From assembly GCF_036030735.1 (NCBI RefSeq), contig NZ_CP107928.1:9238001-9302000 (forward strand): a stretch of DNA of 64,000 bases, written 5' to 3'. Shown here one piece after another: positions 17,145 to 26,267 of the stretch. Below the pieces are notes generated by a model that had not been told where the DNA came from, made no database searches, and worked only from the letters and a program-made list of their open reading frames with translations. The translations under genes were made by a program, and so were the position numbers. Every line of letters starts with the position of its first letter. The stretch's first letter is position 1. Origin of the DNA: Streptomyces sp. NBC_00425 (GTDB lineage: Bacteria; Actinomycetota; Actinomycetes; Streptomycetales; Streptomycetaceae).

Positions 17145-18608
17145 ATGACCACCGCTGACCTCGCTCCGGAAGACGGCCTGGCCGCCGCCCCGCCCCGTGC
17201 GGCCGCCCCGGCCCGCCGACCCGCGCTCACCCTGCCCCCGCTGATCGCCCTCAGCCTCGGCTACTTCCTGGTGATGCTGGACGTCACCGTCGTCAACGTC
17301 GCCGTCCCCGAGATCCGCACCGCCCTCGACACCGGGCCCTCCGCCCTCCAGTGGATCGTCGACGGCTACAGCACCGTCTTCGCCGGGCTGCTGCTCCTGG
17401 GCGGCGGCCTCGCCGACCGGCTCGGCCACCGGCGCATGTTCCTCACCGGGCTCGGCGTCTTCACCGCGGCCTCCCTGGTCTGCGGCCTCGCCGGCACCCC
17501 CGGCGCCCTGATCGCCGGACGGCTCGCCCAGGGCGCGGGCGCAGCGCTGCTCGTGCCCGCCTCGCTCGCGCTGCTGCAGGCCACCTACCCCGACCGCGCG
17601 GTGCGATCCCGGGCGATCGCCGTGTGGGGCGCCGTCGCCTCGATCGCCTTCGGCGCCGGACCGGCGGTGGGCGGCCTCCTCGTCTCCGGGCTCGAGTGGC
17701 GCTCCGTGTTCTGGCTGAACCTGCCGGTCGCCGCACTCGCCGTCGTCCTGACCGTCCGGCACATCCCGGCCACCGCCCGCAAGAAGCCCGCCCGCCGCAT
17801 GGACCCGGCCGGCCAGGTGCTGGGCATCGTCGGCCTCGTCGCCCTGGCGGGCGGCCTCAACGAGGCCGGTTCACACGGCTGGACCTCCCCGCCGGTCCTG
17901 GCGGCGTTCGGTGCGGGCGCGGCCTGCCTGACCGCCTTCGCGCTGGTCGAACGCAGCCTGGAAGCACGCGAACGGGCCGGACGCGGTCGGCGTGCGCCAC
18001 TGCTGCCGCCGTCCCTGTTCCGCTCGGGCGCGTTCACCGCGACTGCCGCGATCGGCCTGCTGATCAGCCTCGGCTACTACGGCATGCTCTTCCTGACCAC
18101 CCTCTACTTCCAGCAGGAACGCGGCTTCAGCGTCCTGGACACCGGTCTCGCCCTGCTGCCGTCGGTGTGCATGGGGCTCGTCGCGGCCCCGCTCTTCAGC
18201 CGCCTGGCCGCCCGCACCGGCCCGTACGTCCCGATGGCCGGCGGGCTCGCGTTGGGCGCCGTGGGCTTCCTCGGCTGGCTGACCGCCCGGCCCGACACCC
18301 CCTACCCCGTCCTGCTGTTCGCCCTGATCGCCACCGGTCTCGGGCAGACCATGACCGCCCTCGCGGCCACCGCCGCCATCATCGAGACCGCGCCCGCCTC
18401 CGGCGCCGGCATCGCCTCCGCCGTCTTCAACGTCGCCCGGCAGGTCGGCAGCGCCGTCGGGGTGGCCCTGTTCGGCACCCTCGCCGCCGCGGCGGGCGAC
18501 TTCACCTCGGGGCTGCGGTTGTCGGCGGCCATCGCGGCGGCCGGCTTCGCCGTCGGTGCCGTGCTGGCGGTGGGCGTCCGGCGCCGCGCTGCCGGACGCA
18601 CCACGTGA
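17145..18608 (+). CDS. MFS drug-type exporter, DHA2 (14-TM) family, 487 aa
   Basis: The first helix carries LGYFLVMLDVTVVNVAVPEI, the DHA2 signature. GGGLADRLGHRRMF is the loop 2-3 motif and GPAVGGLLV is motif C, typical of proton-driven antiporters. The length and the number of hydrophobic segments fit 14 helices. The start at 17145 is immediately beyond the inverted repeat. It probably exports the cluster product or gives resistance, induced through the divergent ArsR. It is convergent with the aminotransferase gene. Confidence 0.93.
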   Translation: MTTADLAPEDGLAAAPPRAAAPARRPALTLPPLIALSLGYFLVMLDVTVVNVAVPEIRTALDTGPSALQWIVDGYSTVFAGLLLLGGGLADRLGHRRMFLTGLGVFTAASLVCGLAGTPGALIAGRLAQGAGAALLVPASLALLQATYPDRAVRSRAIAVWGAVASIAFGAGPAVGGLLVSGLEWRSVFWLNLPVAALAVVLTVRHIPATARKKPARRMDPAGQVLGIVGLVALAGGLNEAGSHGWTSPPVLAAFGAGAACLTAFALVERSLEARERAGRGRRAPLLPPSLFRSGAFTATAAIGLLISLGYYGMLFLTTLYFQQERGFSVLDTGLALLPSVCMGLVAAPLFSRLAARTGPYVPMAGGLALGAVGFLGWLTARPDTPYPVLLFALIATGLGQTMTALAATAAIIETAPASGAGIASAVFNVARQVGSAVGVALFGTLAAAAGDFTSGLRLSAAIAAAGFAVGAVLAVGVRRRAAGRTT

Positions 18609-18628
18609 CCCCGGTCCGTGCGCCGGTG

Positions 18629-19810
18629 TCAGCCCCGGCCGGCCAGCGCCGCGGCCATGCGGTCCAGCGCCGTCCGCAACACCTTGGGCGACGTCGCGAA
18701 CGACAGCCGGACGAAGCCCTCGCCGCCCGGCCCGAACGCGGAACCCGGCATCACGGCCACCGCCGCCTCCCTCAGCAGCCACTGCGCGAAGGCCGCCGAG
18801 TCCGCGAAGCCCGTGCCGCGAATGTCGGCGAAGGCGTAGAACGCACCGTCGGGCGGCGAACAGGACACCCCCGGCAGCGAGTTCAGCCCCCGCACGACGA
18901 GGTCCCGGCGCGCCGCGTACTGCGCGGTCATCCACTCGACCGGCTCCTGCGAGCCGGACAGCGCGGCGATCCCGCCCCGCTGAACGAACGACGCAGTGCA
19001 GCCCACCGTGTGCTGCTGCACCTTCACCAGCTGCGCCATCAGATCGGTGGGCCCGGCCGCATAGCCCAGGCGCCAGCCGGTCATCGCATAACCCTTGGAG
19101 AAGCCGTTCACCGTGATGGTGCGTTCGGCGCAACCCGGCTGCGCGGCCAGGCTGAGATGGCGGCGGCCGCCGTAGAGGATCTTCTCGTAGATCTCGTCCG
19201 AGATCAGCAGGATGTCGTGCTCCTGCGCGAACCGGGCGATCAGGGCCGCCTCCCCGGCGGTCAGCGACCGGCCCGTGGGATTGTTCGGCGAGTTGACCAG
19301 CAGCGCCTTCGTCCGCGAGGAGACGTGCCGCTCCAGCAGTTCCGCCGTGATCCGGAAGCCGTCCGCGCCGTCCAGGGCGACCTGCACGGGCCGCGCGCCG
19401 ATCAGCCGCGCCATCTCCGTGTAGCTGACCCAGCTCGGCGTCGGCACGAGCAGCTCGTCACCTGGGTCGAGCACCGTCACCAGCGCGGCGAACAGGGCGT
19501 GCTTCGCCGACGGCGTGACGACGATGTCGGTGGCCGCGTCCGCCACGATCCCGTTGTCCTCGGCGAGCTTCGCGCAGACCGCGCGCAGCAGCGCGGGCAG
19601 CCCGCGACTCGGCGTGTAGTGCGTGAACCCGTCACGCAGGGCGCCCACCGCCTCGTCCACGACATGGCCGGGGGTGTCGAAGTCCGGCTCACCGCCGCCC
19701 AGATCCACCACCTCCAGGCCCTGTGCGCGCATCCGCGCCACCATGTCGAAGACGGCGTACGTCGCCGACTCCTCGACGGCGTGGAAACGGGCCGCGGCCC
19801 GCGCCCTCAT
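18629..19810 (-). CDS. PLP-dependent aminotransferase class I/II, 393 aa
   Basis: It transfers an amino group between an amino acid and a 2-oxo acid. Family landmarks are GEPDFDTPGHV, THYTPSRGLPALLRA, NSPNNPTGRSLT, SDEIYEKILY and the PLP-lysine motif NGFSKGYAMTGWRLGY. It is closest in pattern to aspartate/aromatic aminotransferases. The start overlaps the stop of the isochorismatase-like gene (ATGA), so the two act together. In the cluster it could aminate the extended 2-oxo acid or remove the amino group of an intermediate. Confidence 0.93.
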   Translation of the reverse strand: MRARAAARFHAVEESATYAVFDMVARMRAQGLEVVDLGGGEPDFDTPGHVVDEAVGALRDGFTHYTPSRGLPALLRAVCAKLAEDNGIVADAATDIVVTPSAKHALFAALVTVLDPGDELLVPTPSWVSYTEMARLIGARPVQVALDGADGFRITAELLERHVSSRTKALLVNSPNNPTGRSLTAGEAALIARFAQEHDILLISDEIYEKILYGGRRHLSLAAQPGCAERTITVNGFSKGYAMTGWRLGYAAGPTDLMAQLVKVQQHTVGCTASFVQRGGIAALSGSQEPVEWMTAQYAARRDLVVRGLNSLPGVSCSPPDGAFYAFADIRGTGFADSAAFAQWLLREAAVAVMPGSAFGPGGEGFVRLSFATSPKVLRTALDRMAAALAGRG

Positions 19811-20463
19811 GACCGGACGCCTTGACGCTCGGCGGCGGGCGTCGACGGGGCGGCCGGCAGCGCCTCGGCGACCGTGGTGACCGTCGAGATGCGGGAAAGG
19901 ATCTTCAGCGCTGCGTCGTGGATCTCGGCGTCGCCCGCCAGCGTCGCGTCCTCGAGCACCCGTACGCGGTAGTCCCGGTCGTGGGCGGCCTGCGCGGTGC
20001 CGAGCACCACCAGCTCCGTGGAGACGCCGGTGAGGAGCAGCGTGTCGATGCCCGCCGTGCGCAACAGCACTTCCAGGTTCGTGCCGTGGAACGGGCTGAT
20101 GCGGTGCTTGACGACCACGGGCTCCCCGGGCCGCGGCGCGAGTGCGTCGTGCACCTGCGTCGCCCAGGACCCCAGCACGAGACGCCCGTCCTCCTTCGCC
20201 TTCTCGAAGACCCGGGACCCGGCCGGCCACTCAGGATGGCCGGGGGAGAAGCCGACGACGACGTAGATCACCGGGATGTCCGCGGCGCGGGCCCGCCGGA
20301 TCGCGTCGGCGGCCGTGTCGAGGACACGCCGCTCACGCGCCTGCGCGCCGTAACCGTCGGCGGCGTACCTGCCGTCCGGGTGGACGATCTCGTTGATGAG
20401 GTCCAGTACGAGCAGCGCGGGACGCTCGCCCTGGCCCCGCTGCGGTGTTCCGGCCCAGTCCAT
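19807..20463 (-). CDS. Isochorismatase-like cysteine hydrolase, 218 aa
   Basis: The fold is shown by PALLVLDLINEIVHPDG (catalytic Asp), the middle VVKHRISPFHGTNLEVLLR (catalytic Lys) and LLLTGVSTELVVLGTAQAAHDRDYRVRV. The nucleophilic Cys usually found at GVSTEL is a Ser-Thr in this protein, so it resembles true isochorismatases, which also lack Cys, more than amidases. In such proteins the substrate is an enol ether or a carbamoyl compound. GGAGAG precedes the ATG. The promoter is shared with the divergent FAD protein across a strong palindrome. Confidence 0.85.
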   Translation of the reverse strand: MDWAGTPQRGQGERPALLVLDLINEIVHPDGRYAADGYGAQARERRVLDTAADAIRRARAADIPVIYVVVGFSPGHPEWPAGSRVFEKAKEDGRLVLGSWATQVHDALAPRPGEPVVVKHRISPFHGTNLEVLLRTAGIDTLLLTGVSTELVVLGTAQAAHDRDYRVRVLEDATLAGDAEIHDAALKILSRISTVTTVAEALPAAPSTPAAERQGVRS

Positions 20464-20491
20464 TCGCTTCTCTCTCCTTTTTCGCTCGTGA

Positions 20492-20516
20492 ATTGCATGA
20501 GGAACCCTCATGCAAT
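20492..20516. promoter_or_regulatory. 25-base perfect operator palindrome
   Basis: ATTGCATGAGG, the centre AAC, then CCTCATGCAAT: 11-base arms pair without a mismatch. It lies between the divergent isochorismatase-like and FAD-protein genes, about 30 bases from one start and 90 from the other. A dimeric repressor or activator is expected. I did not find a second copy by eye. The cognate regulator is not obvious; the ArsR already has its own site, and LysR or LuxR are possible. Confidence 0.85.
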
Positions 20517-20606
20517 GAATCAGTGAATCGGTGTTGAACGCGGAAGTCGGAACTCCTACCTTCGAAATGCAAGAGAAAGGACAACTGATTCCTGGAAGGG
20601 GTACAC

Positions 20607-22490
20607 GTGAAGGTGGCAATCGTCGGCAGTGGTCCGCGCGGAGTGTCCGTCCTCGAACGCATGGCGGCGCGCCTTGCCGAAGGGCCGGTCCCCGAGTCCG
20701 TGGAGATCTACCTCATCGACTCCCACCGGGTGGGCACCGGCCGGATCTGGCGCACGGACCAGCCGCGATGGTTCCTGATGAACACCGTCGCCGACGAGGT
20801 CTCGGCGTTCTCCGGCCCACCCGACGGCGGCCCTGCCAGACCGGGTGCCGGACCTTCGCTCGCCCAGTGGTGGAGTTCCGTCGACCGCGAATACCCGGGG
20901 CCCAACAGTTACGCACCGCGCGCCCTCCACGGACGCTATATGCGGTTTCTTCTCGAAACGATCGAAAGGAATCTCCCCGAAGAAGTCCGGCTGATCCCCG
21001 TCCATGATTTTGTGAACGCGCTGGAGCGCACCGGCGACGGATACCGGCTCACCCTGCGCGGCGGCAACCGCCTCACCGCCGACCGCGTCGTGCTGACCAC
21101 CGGACACACCCGCCCCGAACTCACCGGCAACCAGCGGCTCCTCGCCGCCCACGCCGCCGGTCGTCCCGGCCTGCGCCACATCGCGGGGGACAGCGCCGCC
21201 GACATGCCCCTGGACGAGATACCCGCCGGGTCGGCCGTCGGCGTCCTCGGACTCGGCCTGTCCTTCTACGACGTGATGGCCGCGCTCACCGAGGGCCGCG
21301 GCGGATGCTATGAAGAGGACGGGGACCGGCTCGTCTACCGGCCCAGCGGCGGCGAACCCGTCATCGTGGCAGGCTCCCGCAGCGGGATGCCGCTGCCCGC
21401 CCGCGGCCGCAACCAGAAGCACCACGACCACCGCCACCGCCACGTGCTGTTCACCACCGAACGCGTCCTGGCCCGCGGCCGACACGGCGCCCTCTCGTTC
21501 GCCGACGACGCCCTGCCCTGGCTGCTCGCCGAGGTCGAACTCGTCTACTACGCGACGATGTTGACCGTGCGCGGAGAACCGGGGAGGGCCGCCGCGTTCG
21601 AGGCGGAGGTCGTCGCCGCCGCCGAGAGCGGCGTACCCGACGTCCCCGCCGTCGCCGCCGGACACGGCCTCGCCGACGCGCCCCGCATCGACCTGGACGC
21701 CCAGGCCCGCCCCTTCGCCGGCCGGCACTTCGCCGGACCCGACGAGTTCACCCGGGCGCTGAGCGAAGCGCTCGCCGAGGACCTGGCGCACGCCGACGCC
21801 GGCAACGTCGACGACCCGCTCAAGGCCGCCCTGGACGTCATCCGTGACTCCCGCGCCGTGATCCGCTCCCTCGTCGACTACGCGGGCCTGACCCCCGCCT
21901 CGCACCGCGAGGAGTTCCTCGGCTGGTACGTCCCGCGCAGCTCCTTCCTCGCCGCCGGGCCCCCACGCTCGCGGCTGCGGCAGGTCGACGCCCTGCTGCG
22001 CAGCGGCGTCCTGCGGGTCGTGGGCCCCGACACCCGCATCCGTCCGCATCCCTCGGGACGCTTCGGCGTCCACTCGCCCTACGTGAGCGGCTCCGAGGTC
22101 CTCGTGGACACCGTCGTCGACGCCCGCGTCCCCACCCCCGACATACGTCTCGACCCCCACCCCCTCACGCGCAGCCTGCGCGAGCAGGGCATCTGGACGT
22201 CGTACGTCAACCACGGCACGGACGGAGACCGCTTCGACACCGGCGGCGTCGCCGTGACCGGTGCGCCCTTCCACCCCGTGGACCGCACCGGCCGGCCCGA
22301 CCGCGGCCTGTACGTCCTCGGCATCCCCACCGAGCACACCCGCTGGTTCATGCAGGGCGGCAGCAGCAGGCCCGGCTTCTGGACGGACTTCGTCCAGAAC
22401 GCCGACGCCATCGCCGCGGACGTCATCGCCTCCCGCGTCACCGCCCGGAAGCCGGCCCCCACGCCGCCGCTCCCGGCCCGAACCGGCTGA
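20607..22490 (+). CDS. FAD/NAD(P)-binding oxidoreductase (PF13454-like), 627 aa
   Basis: The N terminus is a dinucleotide-binding fold (VAIVGSGPRGVSVLERMA), followed by substrate and NAD(P) elements (VVLTTGHTRPEL, SAVGVLGLGLSFYDVMAAL). These large proteins are related to N-hydroxylating and other flavin monooxygenases, and none that I know has a defined reaction in this size class. GGAAGGGG precedes the GTG start. It forms an operon with a cupin 87 bases downstream. In an amino acid pathway it could oxidise an amino group or a carbon next to it; this is inference. Confidence 0.82.
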   Translation: MKVAIVGSGPRGVSVLERMAARLAEGPVPESVEIYLIDSHRVGTGRIWRTDQPRWFLMNTVADEVSAFSGPPDGGPARPGAGPSLAQWWSSVDREYPGPNSYAPRALHGRYMRFLLETIERNLPEEVRLIPVHDFVNALERTGDGYRLTLRGGNRLTADRVVLTTGHTRPELTGNQRLLAAHAAGRPGLRHIAGDSAADMPLDEIPAGSAVGVLGLGLSFYDVMAALTEGRGGCYEEDGDRLVYRPSGGEPVIVAGSRSGMPLPARGRNQKHHDHRHRHVLFTTERVLARGRHGALSFADDALPWLLAEVELVYYATMLTVRGEPGRAAAFEAEVVAAAESGVPDVPAVAAGHGLADAPRIDLDAQARPFAGRHFAGPDEFTRALSEALAEDLAHADAGNVDDPLKAALDVIRDSRAVIRSLVDYAGLTPASHREEFLGWYVPRSSFLAAGPPRSRLRQVDALLRSGVLRVVGPDTRIRPHPSGRFGVHSPYVSGSEVLVDTVVDARVPTPDIRLDPHPLTRSLREQGIWTSYVNHGTDGDRFDTGGVAVTGAPFHPVDRTGRPDRGLYVLGIPTEHTRWFMQGGSSRPGFWTDFVQNADAIAADVIASRVTARKPAPTPPLPARTG

Positions 22491-22577
22491 CACACACGGC
22501 CTGAGCGCACCCGCCGCACGCCCCCTCCTCGCCCCCGCCCGACATCCCGCCCCTGCACCCGGAAAGAGAGCCCCACG

Positions 22578-22988
22578 ATGTCCGTCGTCACCCGTTCCGC
22601 CGCCCCCGCCGCCTCGCCCCAGCAGCGCGAAGTGACCGTCCTGCGCGACATCTTCGACCCCGTCGGACTGGACGCCCTGCCCTGGGAGCGCTGGGAGGAA
22701 CCCGGTCGCGCCGGCGTCGACGTGCACCGCCTCTACCTGACCGACGGCGCCGACCCGGGCGCCGCGATGATCACCCGCATGGCCCCAGGAGCCCACGGCG
22801 ACCTGCACGAACACCTCGGCCACGAGGTGATCCTCGTCCTCGAGGGGGAGCTCCTGAACGACAACGGCGACTGCTACCGCACCGGGGACCTCGTCATCGA
22901 GCGGCCCGGCAGCGTCCACCAGGTCAGCACCGAGACCGGCTGCACCGTGCTCGGCGTCCGGCACGCGCCGACCCGCCTCGTGACCTGA
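22578..22988 (+). CDS. Cupin-domain protein, 136 aa
   Basis: The metal-binding core is PGAHGDLHEHLGHEVILVLEGELL with a second motif ERPGSVHQVS, giving His/His/Glu/His ligands of a single-domain cupin resembling the ChrR class. AGAGAGCC precedes the ATG. It is cotranscribed with the FAD protein. Cupins in biosynthetic clusters act as isomerases, dioxygenases or cyclases; the sequence alone does not decide. Confidence 0.87.
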   Translation: MSVVTRSAAPAASPQQREVTVLRDIFDPVGLDALPWERWEEPGRAGVDVHRLYLTDGADPGAAMITRMAPGAHGDLHEHLGHEVILVLEGELLNDNGDCYRTGDLVIERPGSVHQVSTETGCTVLGVRHAPTRLVT

Positions 22989-23034
22989 CGCCCCGCCCCA
23001 CGGCCCCGAACCCTGCGGCCCGCGCGGACCCCGG

Positions 23035-23931
23035 TCACCCGGCAACGGGAAGCCTCCTCCAGTCACTGCGCAGCGCCAGCGACCGCGCCGCGTGCACGAA
23101 CGCCCCCACCACCGGGGACTCCTCGGCGCCCGGACGCGTACCGATGCCCAGATGCCGCACCACCGCCGGGGACAGCGGCACCAGCCGCACCTCCGGCAGC
23201 GCCGGCGGCAGGGCCAGCCACGGAATGACCGTCGTGCCGAGCCCGGCGGCGACCATCGCGAGCAGCGCGTTGATGTCCCGCACCTGATGGGTGACCTCGG
23301 GCTCGAGGCCGGCCGTGCGGAACGCGGCGCGCACCATCGTCTCGACCCCTCCGACCGGCATCAGGAACGGTTCCCCGGCCAGCTCGACGATGCGCAACTC
23401 CGGCCGGGGGGCCAACGGATGGTGCGCCGGCAGCACCGCGAACATCTCGTCCTGCAGCAGCGGCGCCGTGATGAGACCCCGCTTGGGCAGCGACACGATG
23501 CCCAGATCGATGCCACGGGCGCGCAGCCACTGGGCGATCTGCGCGTCGCCGCCCTCGCGCAACTCGATCCGCAGGCGCGGATAACGCATGTGCAGCTCCG
23601 ACATCAACGCCGGGAGCAGCCGCGCCGCGAAGCTCTGACTGGTGCCGATGCGCAAGGTGCCCTCGGGCTCGGCGTCCGCGCCGCGCACCGCCCGCCGCAC
23701 CCGGTCCGCCTGCGCCACCACGCCCCGCGCGGGCTCCAGGGCACGGCGTCCGGCATCGGTGAGTTCCACGCCGGAGCGGTCCCGCACCATCAGGGTCACC
23801 CCCAGCTCGCTCTCCAGGCCGGCGATGGCGTGGCTGATGGCGGACTGACTGACGCCCAGCGCACGCGCGGCGTTGGTGAAGGTCCCGGTGTCGGCGATCG
23901 CGACGAACGCCGCGCACTGGTTGAGCTTCAC
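23035..23931 (-). CDS. LysR-type regulator, 298 aa
   Basis: N-terminal helix-turn-helix LNQCAAFVAIADTGTFTNAARALGVSQSAISHAIAGLE, then a two-lobed effector domain (EGTLRIGTSQSFAARLLPAL to AGLGTTVIPWLAL). Its GTG start overlaps the leuD stop (GTGA), so it is the last gene of the leuC-leuD unit rather than divergent from it, which is unusual for LysR regulators. It probably senses a pathway acid. Confidence 0.9.
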   Translation of the reverse strand: MKLNQCAAFVAIADTGTFTNAARALGVSQSAISHAIAGLESELGVTLMVRDRSGVELTDAGRRALEPARGVVAQADRVRRAVRGADAEPEGTLRIGTSQSFAARLLPALMSELHMRYPRLRIELREGGDAQIAQWLRARGIDLGIVSLPKRGLITAPLLQDEMFAVLPAHHPLAPRPELRIVELAGEPFLMPVGGVETMVRAAFRTAGLEPEVTHQVRDINALLAMVAAGLGTTVIPWLALPPALPEVRLVPLSPAVVRHLGIGTRPGAEESPVVGAFVHAARSLALRSDWRRLPVAG

Positions 23932-24536
23932 GACGCCACCGTCACCGCGGGGCGTGTCACCGGCAGCGCGGGCCGGCGTCCGGCCTCGTAGCGGGCGATG
24001 TCCGCCTCGTGCCGCAGGGTGTCGGCGATGGCGTCCAGGCCGCCCAGCAGCCTGCGCCGTACCTCCGGGTCGATGTCGAAGGCCTGGACGAGGCCGGCGC
24101 ACCGCACCTCCCGGCGCTTCAGGTCGACGGTGACCCCGACGCGCGGATCGCTCTCCGTGAGCTCCCACAGGCGCTCCACCGTCTCCGCCGGCACGACGAC
24201 CGTGAGCAGGCCGTTCATCAGGGCGTTGCCGCGGAAGATGTCGCCGAAGCGAGGGGCGACGACGGCCCGGAACCCGTGATCCTGCAAGGCCCATACCGCG
24301 TACTCGCGCGACGAACCCGTCCCGAAGTCCTGACCGGCCACCAGAACGCTGGCGCCCGCATGCTCGGGCCGGTCCAGGACGAAGCCGGTTCCGGCCCGCC
24401 AGTCGGCGAACAGCGCGTCCGCGTGTCCGGTACGGCGGGTGCTCGCGCAGAACCGGACGGGGATGATCTGGTCGGTGTCGACGTCGGTGCGGCGCAACGG
24501 GACGGCCGTCCCGGTGTGCACGGTGAACTTCTCCAT
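23928..24536 (-). CDS. leuD: 3-isopropylmalate dehydratase small subunit-like, 202 aa
   Basis: The swivel domain of aconitase-type hydro-lyases. Typical stretches are TAVPLRRTDVDTDQIIPVRF, VLVAGQDFGTGSSREYAVWAL and FGDIFRGNALMNGLL. With LeuC it isomerises a 2-substituted malate to a 3-substituted malate. It lies 15 bases after leuC. As a second copy within a cluster it probably serves a dedicated chain-extension step with the DRE-TIM synthase, not leucine synthesis. No isopropylmalate dehydrogenase is in the window. Confidence 0.93.
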   Translation of the reverse strand: MEKFTVHTGTAVPLRRTDVDTDQIIPVRFCASTRRTGHADALFADWRAGTGFVLDRPEHAGASVLVAGQDFGTGSSREYAVWALQDHGFRAVVAPRFGDIFRGNALMNGLLTVVVPAETVERLWELTESDPRVGVTVDLKRREVRCAGLVQAFDIDPEVRRRLLGGLDAIADTLRHEADIARYEAGRRPALPVTRPAVTVAS

Positions 24537-24551
24537 CGCGGGCCCTTCGTC

Positions 24552-25952
24552 TCACAGGTCGGTGGGGGAGGACAGGCGTCCGGTGACCGCGGTGGCCGCG
24601 GCCACCGCGGGGGACACGATGTGGGTGCGCGACCCGCGGCCCTGCCGGCCTTCGAAGTTGCGGTTGTTGGTGGAGGCGGCGCGCTGCCCCGGCAGCAGCC
24701 GGTCCTCGTTGAGAGCCGCGCACATCGAACAGCCGGCGCCCGCCCGGAAGTCGGCGCCCGCCTCCGCGAACACCCGGTCGAGGCCTTCCACGACGGCCTG
24801 CCGCCGTACCCGCGCCGAGCCGGGCACGATCATCATGTGCAGGCCGTCCGCGACCTTCCGGCCCCGCAGGACGTCCGCGGCGGCCCGCAGGTCCTCGATA
24901 CGGCCGTTGGTGCACGACCCGAGGAACACGGTGTCCACGGCGACGTCGCGCAGCGCCGTCCCCGGCTCGAGACCCATGTAGGCCAGCGCCCGTCGTGCCG
25001 CGTCCCGCTGTGCGCCCGGCGCGAAGTCCGCGGGCGCCGGCACCCGCCCGTCCAGCGGGACGCTCTGCGCGGGATTGGTGCCCCACGACACGTACGGACG
25101 CAGGGTTCGCGCGTCCAGGGTGACGGACCTGTCGAAGCGGGCGTCCGCGTCGCCGGCCAGCGCACGCCAGTACGCGACCTCCCGCTCCCAGTCGGCGCCC
25201 CGCGGCATCCCGGGGCAGCGGGCGAGGTAGGCGAAGGTCGTCTCGTCCGGCGCGACCATCCCGGCACGGGACCCGGCCTCCACCGACATGTTGCACAACG
25301 TCATCCGCGCCTCCATCGAGAGCGCCCGCACCCCCTCACCGCGGTACTCGATGACGTGCCCCTGCCCGCCGGCCGTGCCCACTTCCGCGATCAGCGCGAG
25401 CACCAGGTCCTTGGCGCTCACGCCCGTCGGGAGGACACCGTCCACCGTCACGGACATCTGCCCGAGCGGCCGCATCGGGAGCGTCTGGGTGGCCAGCACA
25501 TGCTCGACCTGACTCGACCCGATGCCGAACGCCAGGGCGCCGAAGGCGCCGAGCGTGGTGGTGTGCGAGTCGCAGCACACGATCGTCATCCCCGGTCGCA
25601 CCAGACCCAGTTCGGGCGCGATGACATGCACGATGCCCTGGTCGCGGTCCCCGAAGCGGTGCAGCGGAATCCCGAACTCGGCACAGTTGGAGCGCATCAG
25701 CTCCGCCTGCCGGCGGCCCTCACGGTCCTTGATGACCCGGTCCAGGGCCAGCGTCGGCGTGTTGTGGTCCTCGGTGCCCACCGTCAGGTCCGGGCGGCGG
25801 ACGGTACGGCCCGCCGCGCGCAACCGGTCGAACGCCTGGGGCGTGTTCACCTCGTGCAGCAGCTGCAGATCGATGTACATCAGATCGTCGCCGCCACCGG
25901 AGCGCCGCACGACATGGGCGTCCCACGTCTTCTGCGCCAGTGTCCTGCCCAT
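24552..25952 (-). CDS. leuC: 3-isopropylmalate dehydratase large subunit-like, 466 aa
   Basis: Aconitase-family large subunit binding a [4Fe-4S] cluster through Cys in FLGSCTNGR and AGAGCSMC. The N terminus [15 protein letters not shown] is typical of Leu[22 protein letters not shown] is also present. An ATG four codons further upstream is possible. It begins a unit leuC-leuD-lysR that is separated by a 315-base gap and a hairpin from the oxygenase upstream, so it probably has its own promoter. Confidence 0.94.
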   Translation of the reverse strand: MGRTLAQKTWDAHVVRRSGGGDDLMYIDLQLLHEVNTPQAFDRLRAAGRTVRRPDLTVGTEDHNTPTLALDRVIKDREGRRQAELMRSNCAEFGIPLHRFGDRDQGIVHVIAPELGLVRPGMTIVCCDSHTTTLGAFGALAFGIGSSQVEHVLATQTLPMRPLGQMSVTVDGVLPTGVSAKDLVLALIAEVGTAGGQGHVIEYRGEGVRALSMEARMTLCNMSVEAGSRAGMVAPDETTFAYLARCPGMPRGADWEREVAYWRALAGDADARFDRSVTLDARTLRPYVSWGTNPAQSVPLDGRVPAPADFAPGAQRDAARRALAYMGLEPGTALRDVAVDTVFLGSCTNGRIEDLRAAADVLRGRKVADGLHMMIVPGSARVRRQAVVEGLDRVFAEAGADFRAGAGCSMCAALNEDRLLPGQRAASTNNRNFEGRQGRGSRTHIVSPAVAAATAVTGRLSSPTDL

Positions 25953-26157
25953 GGTCTCCCTCACGTCGCTGTGGGCTGCTGCCCGACACGTCGATCATCG
26001 GACGCGCGGACCCCGCGGGCACCGGCCTGCGGCTGGCCACGAGGGGCCTGACCGGTCCGGGCCATCCGGCGTCCCCACACGGGCTCCGGCCCGCCGCGGC
26101 AGCCGTCGGCCGGCGGGCGGACGCGTCGTGCCGGCCGACGGCGGTCCGGGCAGACGA

Positions 26158-26202
26158 GAGCCCCGTGCCGCGCCGAGGGTCGCTCGACGTGACACGGGGC
26201 TC
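26158..26202. terminator. Long-loop inverted repeat, probable terminator
   Basis: Arms GAGCCCCGTG and CACGGGGCTC pair perfectly around a 25-base loop. It lies in the 315-base gap between the oxygenase gene and leuC (25953-26267), which contains no gene I can support. On the minus strand it would end the oxygenase operon and leave room for a leuC promoter. Confidence 0.6.
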
Positions 26203-26267
26203 CGCGGGCGCCGGCGCGTCACCGGATCTCTGCGGCGACGCGGGGCGGTCAGGGCCGGGGCGGCGGG

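Noticed and set aside
13086..17762. A 1558-codon open frame on the minus strand
   Set aside because: It runs antisense to the synthase, LuxR and MFS genes and through genes in other frames. Its Arg/Gly/Pro/Ala composition is the usual high-GC shadow; the real minus-strand genes there are 15125-16132 and 16244-17080.
17351..19825. An 824-codon plus-strand frame
   Set aside because: It overlaps the MFS gene in another frame and then runs antisense to the aminotransferase; its composition is Arg/His rich without a motif.
20556..23066. An 836-codon minus-strand frame opposite the FAD protein and cupin genes
   Set aside because: Composition is Gly/Val/Arg shadow with no domain or ribosome site; the plus-strand genes show clear motifs.
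24552..25952. Leucine biosynthesis as the role of leuC/leuD
   Set aside because: No leuB is in the window, the pair is coupled to a LysR gene and it lies within the cluster beside a leuA-like synthase without regulatory domain. A dedicated pathway role fits better, though primary supply cannot be excluded.
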